Assembly (NCBI GenBank): GCA_050084515.1
Contig: CM114275.1
Span: forward strand, 13,826,001 to 13,890,000
Length of the DNA stretch: 64,000 nt
DNA from: Blasia pusilla
Lineage: Eukaryota > Marchantiophyta > Marchantiopsida > Blasiales
Direction: 5' to 3'
Position numbers and translations under genes: made by a program. Below are positions 23,673 to 35,311 of this stretch, piece after piece (positions within the stretch are counted from its first letter, which is position 1; each line of letters opens with the position of its first letter). The notes beneath the pieces were generated by a model. The model made no database searches and was not told where the DNA came from. It was given only the letters and a program-made list of their open reading frames with translations.

Positions 23673-24386
23673 CCAACCCCACCACTGGAGTCATCACCTG
23701 TGACTCACCTACCATAGTCAACCAACAAAGATAGGCAGATGCATGCCAACCGGGCACCATCTCCTCATTACTCTCTCCGTGCCATCGAGCTCCTCTGTCG
23801 TCTCTCTGACTCGGACATGGGTTACGACTCAACCCATCCGCATCCTGGTTCAGCCGACCTGGCCTATGAACCACCTCAAACTCATACTCTTGTAGTAATA
23901 GAGCCCACCTGGCAAGCTTTCCCGTAAGCTTGTCGGACTCCATCAACCACCTCAAAGACTGATGATCAGTGATAAGTGTGAAAGGGTTGCCAAATAAATA
24001 GCACCTGAAATGTGCCACGGCCCACACTGCAGCCAAGCACTCTCCCTCGTAGGGGAGTGCCGCCCTGCAATGTTGTTCGATCGGCTCGTCTAAGCCACAA
24101 CGAACTCCCTCTCCTCGTCATCCCTCTGAGTAAGCACTGCTCCTAGACCCAACATGCTCCAATCCATATGTAACTGGAATGGGCGACCCCTAACCAGTCT
24201 CTGTAAAATGGGTGAGGACGTCAACCTATCCTTGAGCTCTTGAAATGCTCGCTCCTGATCATCTCCCCACAACCAAACCTGATCAAGTCTCGTCAACAAG
24301 GTCAAAGACTTTGCGATCGCACTAAAACCCTTGACATACCGTCGATAGAAGTTTGCCAGTCCAAGAAATGCTCGGACTCGACTCAC
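23605..24386 (-). pseudogene. RNase H domain (element A)
   Basis: The frame 24090-24386 holds the connection and start of RNase H (DWSMLGLGAVLTQ with the first catalytic Asp). The frame 23605-24036 continues with TDHQSLRWLMESDKLTGKLA and LNQDADGLSRNPC, the Asp-bearing end motif of gypsy-type RNase H. A frameshift lies near 24060. The order after reverse transcriptase and before integrase is that of Ty3/gypsy elements. Confidence 0.75.
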
Positions 24387-24485
24387 ATCTGTAGGGCGTG
24401 GAATCTGCGCAATAGCCTCTACCTTCGTCTACTAAACGCCTAACCCACTCGGGTAGATGGTGTGTCCCAAGTACTCAATCTGCTC

Positions 24486-25230
24486 CTAAAAGAATCTGCA
24501 CTTGCTTGGATGTAACTTCAATCCATGTAACTGCAATCGCCGAAACACCTCCTCCAAGTGTCGCTCATGCTCCTCAACCGTGGAATTGAAGATAAGAATA
24601 TCATCTATGTAACATCGTACAAAATCCAAGCGAGCCAGAATCCTATCCATCACTCTCTGAAACTCTGCAGGTGTGTTCTTCAACCCAAATGGTAAGAACC
24701 GCCACTGATACAAGAAATCTCTCCCGAACCGATCTATCCCCCAGAATGTTGTCTTCTCCTTGTCCTCCAACCTGATAGGAAGCTGATGATAGCCAATACG
24801 GAGATCTAAAGTACTGAAGATCTTTGCATGCCCTACCGCATCAAAGATCTCCTCAGGAGTAGGCATGGCGTATCGATCTGACCTCGTCTGTCGGTTGATA
24901 GGACGGTAATCTCCACACATCCGCCTATCCGTCCAATTGCCATACATATCCTTCTTGGCCGGCATGACTGTGGCACATGCGTACTCCCCATGTGATAACT
25001 TCACAAGTCCTGACTCCTGCTCTGAATCAAGGCTCGCTCCATATCAGAATACCTGTAGGGTCGACGAAAGATCCGCGTATCACTAGCCAACTCAATCCGT
25101 ATCCCGCATGACCCTTGGCACCCAAGTCTCTCATATCAAGGCAAAACAACTAACATGCCCTCTCAAAAACCTATGAACTCGCCGTCGCTCTCCTCCTATC
25201 AACTTGAGACCTATCACAGGCTCCCAAGTC
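24486..25230 (-). pseudogene. Reverse transcriptase (element A)
   Basis: The main frame 24486-25004 includes MCGDYRPINRQT, HQLPIRLEDKEKTTFWGIDR, LPFGLKNTPAEFQRVMDRIL and the catalytic box CYIDDILIF (YxDD). Upstream sequence to about 25230 contains the start of the domain, with stops. The order of motifs is that of a Ty3/gypsy reverse transcriptase. The catalytic Asp pair is intact in this stretch. Confidence 0.8.
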
Positions 25231-25277
25231 TCCATCGTGACCTCGCTCGGAGAGGACGCAACCTCCGGCTTTGGTTG

Positions 25278-26594
25278 CTATGTAGCAACCCTAGCCACCT
25301 CCGCAACAGCCACTCCACTCTGACCTCCTACACCATGCTCCACATCCGAAAAATGAATATGTGCTACTCTAGCCGCCTTCGCACTCTCTGCTCGAACGAC
25401 ATCCCAGGAAGTCCATGGGTGCCTATCTCTCCTCGTCTTGCCCCCAGCCAATGCCTGTACAGACCCTGTAGGCAATGGTCCAACTCGTGGATGTGACGGC
25501 ATGGATGACACTCGCATCCATCTCTGCTCAGCCATACCTAGGCTGACTATCCATGTGAGACAGTTGACGTCCATTGCCTGCCCCAACACCTGTCTCCGGG
25601 ATGCCTCAGTCATCCCTGACACCGCCGTAGTATCCGTAGTGAAGCCCATGGCGCGCTCGCGCTCATCTACTGTAGGCTCCTCCCAAATCATGCCTGGCCC
25701 TCCCTGATGAAAGGCATGGGATGCTGGGAAGCTCACCAACGTAGGTAAGGCTGCCCTCAACTCCCCCACCCTATTCGCCATGGCCAACGGTGGTCTATCA
25801 ACCCGTGTCACCACCTGAGATCGACGCCCTGAGCCCAAAACAACATCCACTGTGAGATGTGGTGCTCTCTGAACTCCATCGTATGCTCGACTCAGTACCT
25901 CTGATGGTATGAGGTTCGTCCACCACATTCTTGGACGATGGGCACGTGATCCAACTCTTGCCGCATCTAATAACACAGCAAGTCCCAACTAGGACCTCAC
26001 TTGATACACACTCGTCATCACACGTGCACGAGTGTCTCCCAACAACGACACGTTCTCCAAGATGTACGTTGGAGAACATGTCTGACTCTCCTGCAAGTGT
26101 CGTACTACTCGCAGCATCTCCCAAAACATCCCTGATCTCGGATCCTACAATCCAAATCCTCGGCCAGTTGATGAATGACCGTGACATGGCCATCCAACAA
26201 TCACCAAATGAATGGTGCCAACTTTATCCAGATCCTACGCCCCCACCAAAGAGATGTCGGCGGGAAGTGTATGTTGATATCCCCGTACTGTAGATACCGG
26301 CAACAACTCAGGATACCCTTGGACCAATCTCGCCATGTGACGTAATGAAACTCGCCGCGCAGTCTCATCTCTCTCCACATAAAGGTACCGATGCACCCGT
26401 ATGCCCGCCTGCAATACTGCAGCCAATCCGGTGCTAATCCCTCCGAAGAGATCTAACACCCTAACACCCTCCTCTAGGCACTGCCACACAACGGGTGTGG
26501 CATCCAGTGGGGTCAACGTCTCCACTCCAAGAGCCTGATCGCCACGTGACTCTCGCTGCTGTGGAATAAAAGCATGACTCCACGCCTGCCTCAC
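25278..26594 (-). pseudogene. DNMT3-like cytosine-5 DNA methyltransferase domain (element A)
   Basis: Motifs appear in canonical order: motif I VLDLFGGISTG, then YVERDETARR (motif II), the catalytic loop IVGWPCHGHSSTGRG (motif IV, with PC), YILENVSLLGD (motif VI), SRAHRPRMWWTNL (motif VIII) and a C-terminal LGQAMDVNCLTWIVSLG (motif X-like). HRxRxxWxNL and the FWEMLRV spacing resemble animal DNMT3 more than plant MET1, CMT or the rearranged DRM. Two stop codons interrupt the frame between motifs IV and VIII. The domain sits between protease and reverse transcriptase within one polyprotein order. It would transfer methyl groups to cytosine in DNA if intact. Confidence 0.8.
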
Positions 26595-26807
26595 GAGGTC
26601 GTCGGCACTCCTCTATAGCTCTCGAGTCGTACCCCACAATGGTGAAGAGGTCTCGCCAACACACGCCATGGCCTGTCTCTTCGTGGGACTATCCGCTACT
26701 GGGACATCCTCCGCATGTGCGTTCCCCTCTAACAACTCTCCTGGCCAGCTAACACTACCTGTGAAAGCCGCCAACGTGGTCACACACTCGCCTCGTGATC
26801 GACCACC

Positions 26808-27272
26808 TCATCCCGCAAACTGCAAGGGTAACTGACTCATCCGGCCGTCACCTGACCGCTTTCCTGGCCAATAAGCAACGGTCTCCTCCCAGAAGTCAAG
26901 GATGAATCCTAGGGGATATAACACTGTACTCCCCACCAACACATCGTACGACTCAGCTGGTGTGGTAATCGCACGTGTGCGCACCATAGCACTATCCATC
27001 TCATGCTCTAGCTGGACTCTGACAACTATCTCCTATCGAGTCATATACTGCGTGGGTGACACGCCCCCAATCAAGGTCTATATCTGGAAGGGACAAGGCT
27101 CAATGTCGGCCTTCCGTAACCCCAACGCTAAACATGCCGCCTTCCCTAACATCAAGGGTTGCGCTCCCAAATCAAGTAGGACGCGTTGCGGGTGGTGTAC
27201 TCTCCCCGTCGGACTAACCAAGCGAAATACTCCAGCTCGGTTATCCAATAACACTACTCCAGGTGTCACCAC
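26808..27272 (-). pseudogene. Aspartic protease (element A)
   Basis: The frame 27078-27272 contains RVLLDLGAQPLMLGKA, the active-site strand with the Ser of DSG replaced by Leu. The frame 26808-26999 contains YDVLVGSTVLYPLGFILDFW, the downstream strand. The two are separated by a stop near 27070. It lies between gag and the methyltransferase, matching element D. Confidence 0.6.
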
Positions 27273-27395
27273 TGCTCGCTCTATGGCCGGTCAAGCTAGC
27301 ATATCTACCAACTTCGCCGCCGCCGCATGCCATGACTCTATGAGGAACGTCCCGAGCACCGGCTCTGAGGGAAAGTCCACCACCTCCTCAACTAC

Positions 27396-28400
27396 CTATG
27401 AACAAGAAGCAGTCATCTCTCCACGCTCACACAACGTGGCGGCCAACCGGAACACCTCAGCTGGTCCAACCCCCAACGTCGCCAACTCTATGGCGGAAAA
27501 TAGCGGAGTCTGACTCACTCTGGTGGCCACCTCCAACACTATGGTCGACACTGACTCCACTCGAGCCGGCATAGGAGTTGTCTTTCCAACTGCTTGTGAC
27601 GTCGACGTAGGTGCCTGAATTGTAGGCACCACTGATTGTCGAGGCACCATCAATGGTGTGTGTAGTGCCTCTGACAATGTGAATGACTGTGGAACCCTGG
27701 CCTGCCGCCCATCAGTCCCCTCTGGTGGGTCAATCTCAACTCCACCTCTCGATGGCTCAGTGCCTCTCACAGCACCCCGAGTCACCACTGCAGCTGCCTC
27801 AACCTGGGCTGCACTACACATAAATCCCATACTGGCGAGATCCTCACCCGGGTCTGGGTAAGAGGTAGAAGCTGGAGTCACACTAGCTGCTCGCGGCTTT
27901 GTGCCTTCCCTAAGTTGCATCATCGTCATGGCAGAAATCCTCTGCTCCAACTGATCGATTCGTGAGAGAAGTGCCGGCTCTGGTGCTCTTGCTCCAGCTC
28001 CTTTGGCTGGTGGTGGTCCTCTACCACCACGTCCAGGAAGAACTCCACGACCTCCTCCAGGACGACCGCCCCCAGGCCCTCGGCCTACCTCTGGACGTGC
28101 CCCTCGGCGAAGGTCAAAACATCTATCCCTAGTGTGACCATATCTATGGCAATAGTCACATTGGTGCTGTGGTGGGGCCATCCTCTGTGGCTCCTGAGCA
28201 ATCGGAGGCGCTAGTGGTCCTCTCCCATGTTGTGGGCAGTCTCTCTGCCTATGGGCCCCTCCACACGTCCAACAAGACCACATCGGTCCCTGCTGGGCAA
28301 CATATGTAGGTACGGGTTGTTGCCTCATAGGCTCACCATACCCGCCCTGCTCTCTAAGCACACTTGCCCGCTCCTGTGGTACTCGTGCTCGCTGTGGCAC
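27396..28400 (-). CDS. Gag C-terminal part with zinc knuckles (element A)
   Basis: A 334-codon open frame starts within gag and carries zinc knuckles CWTCGGAHRQRDC (CX2CX3HX4C) and CDYCHRYGHTRDRC (CX2CX4HX4C). A long Gly/Arg/Pro-rich stretch and the conserved block RVPQSFTLSEALHTPLM follow, the latter also seen in element D. It ends with a segment (AIELATLGVGPAEVFRLA) that also matches D. Nucleocapsid-type RNA binding is expected. Upstream gag continues in other frames. Confidence 0.7.
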   Translation of the reverse strand: MPQRARVPQERASVLREQGGYGEPMRQQPVPTYVAQQGPMWSCWTCGGAHRQRDCPQHGRGPLAPPIAQEPQRMAPPQHQCDYCHRYGHTRDRCFDLRRGARPEVGRGPGGGRPGGGRGVLPGRGGRGPPPAKGAGARAPEPALLSRIDQLEQRISAMTMMQLREGTKPRAASVTPASTSYPDPGEDLASMGFMCSAAQVEAAAVVTRGAVRGTEPSRGGVEIDPPEGTDGRQARVPQSFTLSEALHTPLMVPRQSVVPTIQAPTSTSQAVGKTTPMPARVESVSTIVLEVATRVSQTPLFSAIELATLGVGPAEVFRLAATLCERGEMTASCS

Positions 28401-29380
28401 CTATGGGGACATCGTCGCTCGTGGACCCGTCGACTCTCGAGAAAATCCAGCGGTCACTACCTGCTCCTCACTCATGTTGAGCTCAATACGCTCAGACAAC
28501 TCAAAGACCACCTTCAATGTGGGCTTTGTTGTGTGAATCAACACCACATCTCGGACTCTCCTACGTAGTTCTCGGTCAGAACCCTCAGCCAATCTTTGGG
28601 TATTTGCGCCTCGATCACTCAAACGTAGCAATGATCAGCCTCCTCATGTGTGTGAATGCCTCTCGTAGACTCTCACCCGATCGTTGCTGAAAATCCTCTA
28701 GACTCTTTAGCTTGTCGGTGCGTATGCCCTGGTAGCTCTTCCCCAACTGTCGGAAGAACTCCACTGTGGGGCTGAAGCTGGGTGGCCCTCTACCACCAAA
28801 GTTCTCTGCCACATCGCCTGTCTCAGTGCCCTCCTCTCCATCTATCTCCGGGCTGATGGTGTGGGTCTCTCTCCTCTCACAATCCCATCATATGCCTCGC
28901 GACCACTAGTGGACACATACCCTGGAGCCCAATACATCCTCTAGGCATCGATCTCTACTGAATATAGTGATCGAAACTCCATGTAGTCATCCATCGGAGG
29001 ACCCTCCAAGTGCTGGAAAAACCCCTTCCATGCCATGAAAGGGTTGAACCGTGTCGGGGTCCGTATCTCCTGGAAGTCGCACCATGTGTCGAACTCCTGG
29101 ATAAAATCATCTAAGTCGATGGTGCCCACTGCACCCGAGAAATGACGCATGCCCCGATGGCCCATATCGTCCATCTCCCGCCAAGTACTACTGTCTCTGT
29201 CTGCGATCTCGTCACCAAACCTAGTGTCCAGTGATGACGATCCAGCCACGGATGGATGTCGAGGTAGCTCCTCACTGGTAACCCCTCGGTATCTCACTCC
29301 ACTTCGTGTCACACCACTACTACTGCTCGCACTACCCCGTTCTTCCGAACCCTGGAAGAATGCCGTGATGACAAACCCTG
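28401..29380 (-). pseudogene. Gag N-terminal part (element A)
   Basis: Blocks homologous to element D gag are spread over three frames: 28941-29312 (AVGTIDLDDFIQEFDTWC, FNPFMAWKGFFQHLEG), 28615-28812 (SPTVEFFRQLGKSYQGIRTD) and 28401-28631. Frameshifts at about 28620 and 28820-28940 break it. The helical pattern is typical of retrotransposon gag. Confidence 0.65.
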
Positions 29381-30360
29381 TCTCACCCGCTCAAGCACTC
29401 AGACTCACCGCGAGTCTCCCACACTCCTCACTAGCTCACCTATGCTAACACCAATCCCGTGATGACATACCCGGCCTCACGCACACTCAACACTCGGGCT
29501 CACCATGAACCTCCCAACTGACTCACCTAACCTAGCGACACTCTCTCGGGTCATACACGCGACCCCTACTCGGCAATCGCCGTATATCCACCAACATGCT
29601 ACACATGAACAGAATCTACACTCGTTACCATCACTGCACCCACCTAGCACCAGCTACTACCCGATACCCAGCACTCTCAATCACACACGACAAGTGCGGG
29701 AAAAGGGACTCGAATGGGTAACTTGATCACGCCCTCCAACTTGCTGCACCATCAACATGCACTCCTCCACGTGATATGACAATCTCCCCAACACAACACT
29801 CTCCTCGACCAACACGTCGATCCTCCTGTCAACAAATGCGGACAACCCGTCGGCATCATGCGCACTGCCCCTCCATCGTCAACTCTCGCAATGCCCTGTC
29901 GCGCCCCAAAAACATCATGTCACGCAAACATCTCCGTCCATCCCCACACGCGGCATGTAACCTGACTCACCCTGGTCGGCTCCACTCCTACCACGTACGC
30001 CCTGCCCGACCACGTGAACATGACATCGACCACATCCGGCCTTGCCCGACCACATCCGCACTCTCAACCACGTAGCTCAACATCATCCACGTCCGCTGTC
30101 CAACTATGTTGGTCACTCACCACGTCGACATCCTCCCCGCCACCACGTTGCCCATGCGCAACCACATTGCCCCTACCACGTTGCCCATCCTAAACCACGT
30201 ACCAAGGAGAGAGATAAATATGGGGCCGTCCGGTCCGCATCCCTATGGCTCCCTTGGGCCTTAAATGCGAGGGAAAAGGGTGGCGGGCGTGGCCCGCACC
30301 CCTATGGGCCTCCCCAACTTTTGGGGAGAGAAATGAATCTTGTGACGGGGGGGGAGGATA
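29381..30360 (-). other. Leader of element A; left arm of a large inverted repeat
   Basis: Non-coding, C-rich on the plus strand. The stretch 29400-29740 is closely matched in inverted orientation by 31170-31510, and weaker inverted similarity continues inward to about 30190 and 30700. It corresponds to the region between terminal repeat and gag in element D, but is different in sequence. Confidence 0.6.
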
Positions 30361-30364
30361 TGCC

Positions 30365-31510
30365 AATGTAGATTGAGGAGTGGAGTTTTAGGCCGGGTGT
30401 GCCATTTTTACTACTCTTTATTTTTATATGAGAAAGATGTCAGGGGGCAGGTGGGAATTGGTTGTTTGCAGATAGGCAAGCGAGTTGCCTTGGTGGGGAG
30501 CCCCTGGAGACGCTGGTTGGCATTTTGTTCTTTTTTTTTTCCGTTCAGAAGGCCGTGTGTGGAATCGTTGTCCTTTTTTCTCAGATTTCTGTGGTGTAGG
30601 TTGACGGGGGATAGCGGTTGAGCATAACGCAGAGTGGGGCGGCTAGTGTATCGTCAAGCATAGTGGAAGAAGAAGAAGAGAAGTGTAAACAGACTTGTAG
30701 CCGTGGGGGGCGCCATCAAGTAAAGGCGGCCAAGCTAGGGCGTACTAGGGCGAGGATTAGGTCACAGGTGACGGCGATCCAGAGCCAGAGCGGAGGCGGA
30801 CGGAAGGCAGGACGACGCGTAGGCGGACAGAGCCGGGGGCACGGAGCCGTGGCCCTAGCCTTGGCCGCAACCCTTCCCTTCCCCTCCCATTTAGTTTCCC
30901 CCGTGGACGTGGTAGAGTCTGACGTGATAGACGGGCTGACGTGATAGACGGGCTGACATGGTTGAGTTCAGACGGGGTTGAGTAGAGGTTGTGAGGCGCT
31001 TCTGGGGGTGGGTGGAGAGATTTTTTGGACGTGGTGTGTTCCGGATGTGGCTGGGATTTGCAAGGATTCTAATGGAGACATACACGCCGATTGTTGATGG
31101 GAGGTTTGATGTGTTGTTCGAGGAGTGTCGGGCTGCGTAGGTTGTCATATCATACGGAGGAGTGAGTGTTGACGGTGCCGTAGGTTGGAAGGCGTGATTA
31201 TGTTACCCATTCGAGTCCCTTTTCCGGCACTTATCTTATGTGATTGAGAGTGATGGGTGTCGGGTAGTTGTTAGGGCTAGATGGGTGTAGCGATGGTGAC
31301 GAGTGTAGTCTCCATGCATGTGTAGCATGTCAATGGATATACGACGGTTGCCAAGTAGGGGTCATGTGTATGACCCGAGAGTGTGAGTGGTTTAGGTGAG
31401 TTAGTTGGGAGGCTCATGGTGAACTTGAGTGTGCGTGAGGTCGGGTGTGTCGTCACCGGATTACCATTAGCCTTGGTGAACTAGTGAGGAGTGTGGGAGA
31501 CTCTTGGTGA
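30365..31510 (+). mobile_element. Inverted 5' fragment of a second A-type element
   Basis: Bases 30365-30425 match the reverse complement of about 21684-21750, the end of repeat A, and are followed by a leader homologous to that of element A but in the plus orientation, ending abruptly near 31510. The A repeat end is followed directly by ATATGAG and the leader, with no B repeat. The fragment has no gag. It lies head-to-head with element A. Confidence 0.65.
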
Positions 31511-32339
31511 GTATGCTACTTACGCGGCTCTTCTCAACGAAGAGAATCAATTCCCGGCGTTTCAAACCCCTTTAAACGTGGATTGGGATCGAAGATGGAC
31601 AAGTGTCCGATACATCCGGATCTCTTTCCTTTGTAATCAACGGTAGCCTGGGAGATAGACAGAAAATAGTACACTTGCGATGAGTGCGGACTCGTTTCTT
31701 GGTCTTTAATCAACGGGGGAAACAAAAAGCTAAAGCAAGACCCTACTGGAACGTTTCTCAAATCGATGGTACGGAAGAATTCTATATGAGATAGTGAGGT
31801 CTACGTAGTCTCATAGGGTGTACCAGCTGGTAACGTCTGCTGTCTCCAAGTAGCACAGAATGAAGCCGATCTTTCAAACGCATGAAAATGCCGTGAATGC
31901 TACCTGAATGCTTGCGAGAGGATCCAAATGTAAGCATATTAATTATGAGACTAGAGTCGTTCAAGATTCGTGTGAAGTGACGGAGGAGAAAGTCAAAGAA
32001 CCATGAGAAGAATGCGGAATGCTCCAAGGACGAATAGCGATGTGCAGTCTGCCTCTTGCGCCTAGGTACGCTGTCATGTCTACTCCCACGCTCACCTGCG
32101 GCATGCCTAGCCCACCTTCTTGTTCCCGTTGAATTTCTCATCTGATTCCACACCTATATGAGCTATAATCTGTTCTCCATCCATCATTCCACCATTCCTC
32201 GCTCACTCGCATGAGGATTTGAAGTCTACGAGAGAAACGAACTGCCGCGATTTTGTTCTCGGTGAGTTACAACACAACTGCAGATTTCACCGAAGAGCCT
32301 GAATTTTGAGCTCCATCGATCGGAGAGGCATTCCGCATC
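31511..32339 (+). promoter_or_regulatory. Upstream region of the polyketide synthase gene
   Basis: About 830 bp between the repeat edge and the ATG at 32340, with no convincing coding frame. It would hold the promoter and 5' untranslated region. A short A/T-rich stretch is present near 31920-31950, but no definite TATA box was assigned. Confidence 0.3.
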
Positions 32340-33781
32340 ATGTCCAACCGAGCAGTGCCGCTGGCCCGGTTCGACACCGAAGCTGCGGCGCTAGGAAACT
32401 TCGGCAGTTTGGGCGAACATCCGAGGAGAGAGAGACAATCTACACCCGGAAAGGCGACAGTGCTTGCAATTGGTAGAGCAGTTCCAGGCGTCGTAGTCAA
32501 ACAGGAGGGGATGGCTGAAAGGTTCCTTCGTGACGTCCACTGCGAAAAGGATCCAATTCTTCTCGCAAAGCTTCAGCGCCTCTGTGAGCACCCACCTATC
32601 AGCTGTCTTTCGTCTACGGAGCTCAATGAATCATCCGCATTCAGGGTCTTGGATAATTTCCGCATCCCAAAAGAGGCTGAATCAGCATTGTCTGAATGCT
32701 TGGTTCCATTCCCAAATTGATTCCATTGGCTTGAAAGGTAAATAGGCTAAAAGTTTGTTTAATTTTGAATGGCAATGCAGGCACAAACACAACAGTGAAA
32801 ACAAGGTACATGGTCTTGACGGATGAGTTGCTACGAGACAATCCGGGGTTTTTGATAGAAGGTGCGAGCACTGTGAAGCAGAGACTGCAGATATCGGGAG
32901 ATGCTGTGACGAAATTGGGAGTAGAAGCGGCGACGAAAGCGATCCAGGAGTGGGGAAGGCCCTTGGGAGATATCACTCATTTGGTGTACGTTTCATCGAG
33001 CGAAGTGCGTCTGCCCGGAGGCGACCTTCATGTGGCGATAAACTTGGGCCTGCGTAAAGATATCAACCGCGTCATGCTGTACATGCTGGGTTGTTATGGA
33101 GGGGCTGCTGGCATCCGTGTGGCGAAAGATCTAGCGGAAAACAATCCCGGAAGTCGCGTCCTTCTATGCACCAGCGAGACCACTCTCATCGGTTTTCGGG
33201 CGCCCAACCCTGATCGTCCATACGATCTCGTTGGCGCTGCATTGTTCGGAGATGGCGCAGCAGCAATGATCATTGGCGCCGATCCCCTCCCCGATCTGGA
33301 GAGGCCATTCTTCGAGCTGCACTGGTCTTGCCAAAGCTACATCCCCGGCACCGAGGCCACCATCGATGGCACTCTCACAGAAGAAGGAATAATCTTCACG
33401 CTCGGCCGAGAGCTGCCCAAATTGATCGAAGACAACGTCGACGAGTTTGCGGAGTTGTTGCTCAAGCATACCGGGAAGGATTTCACCTACAACGATCTCT
33501 TTTGGGCCGTGCATCCCGGTGGCCCTGCAATTCTCAACGCGGTGGAGAAGCGCCTGAGTCTTTCACCCGAGAAACTCTTCAGCAGCAGGGCGGTACTGGC
33601 AGACTATGGGAACATCAACAGCAATACTATTATTTACGTTCTCGATTACATGCGCAAGGCCAGCCTGCTCAAGCGCAAAGACACAACTGTGGCCGCAGAA
33701 TCTGATCCCGAATGGGGATTCATACTCGCTTTCGGACCCGGTGTCACCATGGAAGGCATGGTCGCTCGCAACTTAGTATAG
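32340..33781 (+). CDS. Type III polyketide synthase, anther-specific chalcone-synthase-like (ASCL/PKSA type)
   Basis: Two exons (32340-32583 and 32781-33781) give 414 residues, typical for the chalcone synthase superfamily. The 197-bp intron splits a Cys codon as T|GC, the conserved intron position of plant type III synthases. The catalytic set is complete: Cys186 (MLGCYGG), Phe237 (ALFGDG), His326 (AVHPGGPAI) and Asn359 (DYGN), plus the AFGPG loop near the C terminus. The stretch TEEGIIFTLGRELPKLIEDN is typical of the ASCL clade (Arabidopsis LAP6/PKSA, LAP5/PKSB), which extends fatty acyl-CoA with malonyl-CoA to alkylpyrones for sporopollenin of spore and pollen walls. Substrate is inferred from clade, not seen. 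A true chalcone synthase is less likely. Confidence 0.92.
32584..32780 (+). other. Conserved phase-1 intron of the polyketide synthase gene
   Basis: Donor GTGAGC and acceptor AATGCAG. Removing it joins T with GC to make Cys82, restoring homology across the junction (QRLC then TNTTVKTRYM). Confidence 0.9.
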
Positions 33782-35311
33782 CCGTACTATTCTCTCCTGG
33801 TTGGATCTTGGCTCTGGCATTTTCTTCTCCCTGCTCCTGCCGCTCAGCCGCTGTAGCGCCACTCCACGCTTCGCTGGAAGATCCCGATTGCGTCGTGAGG
33901 GTGTTTCGGGGGTACATGCCCCCCCATCCGCAGGTGACGCACAAGATTGTGGGGCGCATATACTGGGCACGAGATTCCATTGGTAAATCTAATCCCCGAA
34001 TAGCGACAACACGATCGTGTCGCGTTATGGTTAGCAGCAGTCGTAAGGTCGACGACATTGTTGACAATAAAGGACGAATTATACAAAGATTGTGAGCATC
34101 TAATCTGAAGTCAACTTCGGTGGCCCAAAAGCAGATTCCGATTGAAGGGTCAGGTCTGGCAGTCCGCGAATATAATCACCACAGGTAAGACAGAGTGCGT
34201 CGGACAGGATACTTGACAACTCCCCAACGTTATGAGACTAAGGTTTCTTTGTGCATTTGTCTCCATTTCCCCGAGGGCATACAGGGATTCAGACTCTGAC
34301 AGGAACTCATATTAGCCTTGCCCCAACTTCGTACACATGTTGTGAAATTCTCTGATCGAATTTCGCAAACGTTTAGATAGTGCTGATTACATGAACGCAG
34401 TCTGTTTCGTAAGAACAAGACGTAGTACATTGTGATGCGGCGAGCCTCAAGGCCGCTCGTAAGCAAGCATTAGATGAAATAAGAAGAACGTAAGCTTGGG
34501 TTGATGTTATGCGTAATTAACCTTTCTCGTATCTACACTTCCGAATCATCGCATTGAGCAGGCCATTCATAAACTTCGCAGTGCTGCCTAGCATCAACAT
34601 CATTTGACGGTTGCCAGTCGAGCACCGTCCGAATACTCGACCGTTAGTTCGTCTAGCGTTCTCACGATATCTGTTCTCTTCGAACCAAGGAAACATCAGA
34701 TCGAATGAAATAAACTCCCAATCCGTAATAGACTCTTTGCCCTAAACACATTTTCTCACGTATACAAGAACAAAACGCTTTACAGGCGAGTGAAAATGTC
34801 TACTGCTTCGCGTGCGGACTCCTGGGGTGAATAGTCGATCTGCAGGAGCCTTTCCTGATGTAGTAGATACTAGCAATTACTATACGTATGCGTAAACATG
34901 GGAGTTCACGTTTAAGCAACGCTAGCAGATCTGCAAAAGCCTTGTATCTTTTCTATGCAGTTGATAACTACAATACCCATTCCTGCTACTTATTCACGGA
35001 AATTCTTGCAGATCAGTCACATGTCGTAAGCTATAATGTACAATCAGGGAACTAGTCCGAGCTGTCATGAATCCTGAAACTCTTTTACAACTTTTTTACA
35101 GCTTCCTCTCTCCCTCCTCGAAAATTCATCCACATGTTCTTTCAAAATTGACTGCCGGTACGACAACTAGCACCTTGCTTTTTTGTGATTCAGGCGTGCC
35201 ATGAATCAGAAAAAAGTCAAGTGGTGTCCTGTTCGAAGCAGTGAGTTCGACGATGCAATTCTGTACATACCAACAAAAGAGCAAGCTCACACAAGTTAAA
35301 TTTAGCAGGGC
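33782..35311. other. Intergenic, no recognisable gene
   Basis: Between the convergent polyketide synthase gene and the minus-strand 253-codon gene. No reading frame with convincing protein character was found. It would hold both 3' untranslated regions. Confidence 0.4.

Larger units (their letters stand above)
21545..30360 (-). mobile_element. Element A: near full-length DNMT/PHD gypsy-type retrotransposon
   Basis: On the minus strand the order is leader (29380-30360), gag (27396-29312), protease (26808-27272), DNMT3-like methyltransferase (25278-26594), reverse transcriptase (24486-25230), RNase H (23605-24386), integrase (22573-23672), PHD finger (22379-22525), a purine tract (22303-22313), B1 (22165-22302), A2 (about 21683-22160) and B2 (21545-21682). 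The 5' terminal repeat is missing: the leader instead meets the end of an A repeat lying in the opposite orientation at 30365-30425. Stops and frameshifts occur in most domains. Confidence 0.85.

Noticed and set aside
25278-26594. Plant DRM-type methyltransferase
   Set aside because: DRM enzymes have the motif order rearranged (VI-X before I-V). Here motif I comes first, as in DNMT3.
32765-33781. Start of the polyketide synthase at the ATG in front of exon 2
   Set aside because: That ATG lies within the intron. Joining at GTGAGC...TGCAG restores the conserved N-terminal exon and the split Cys codon.
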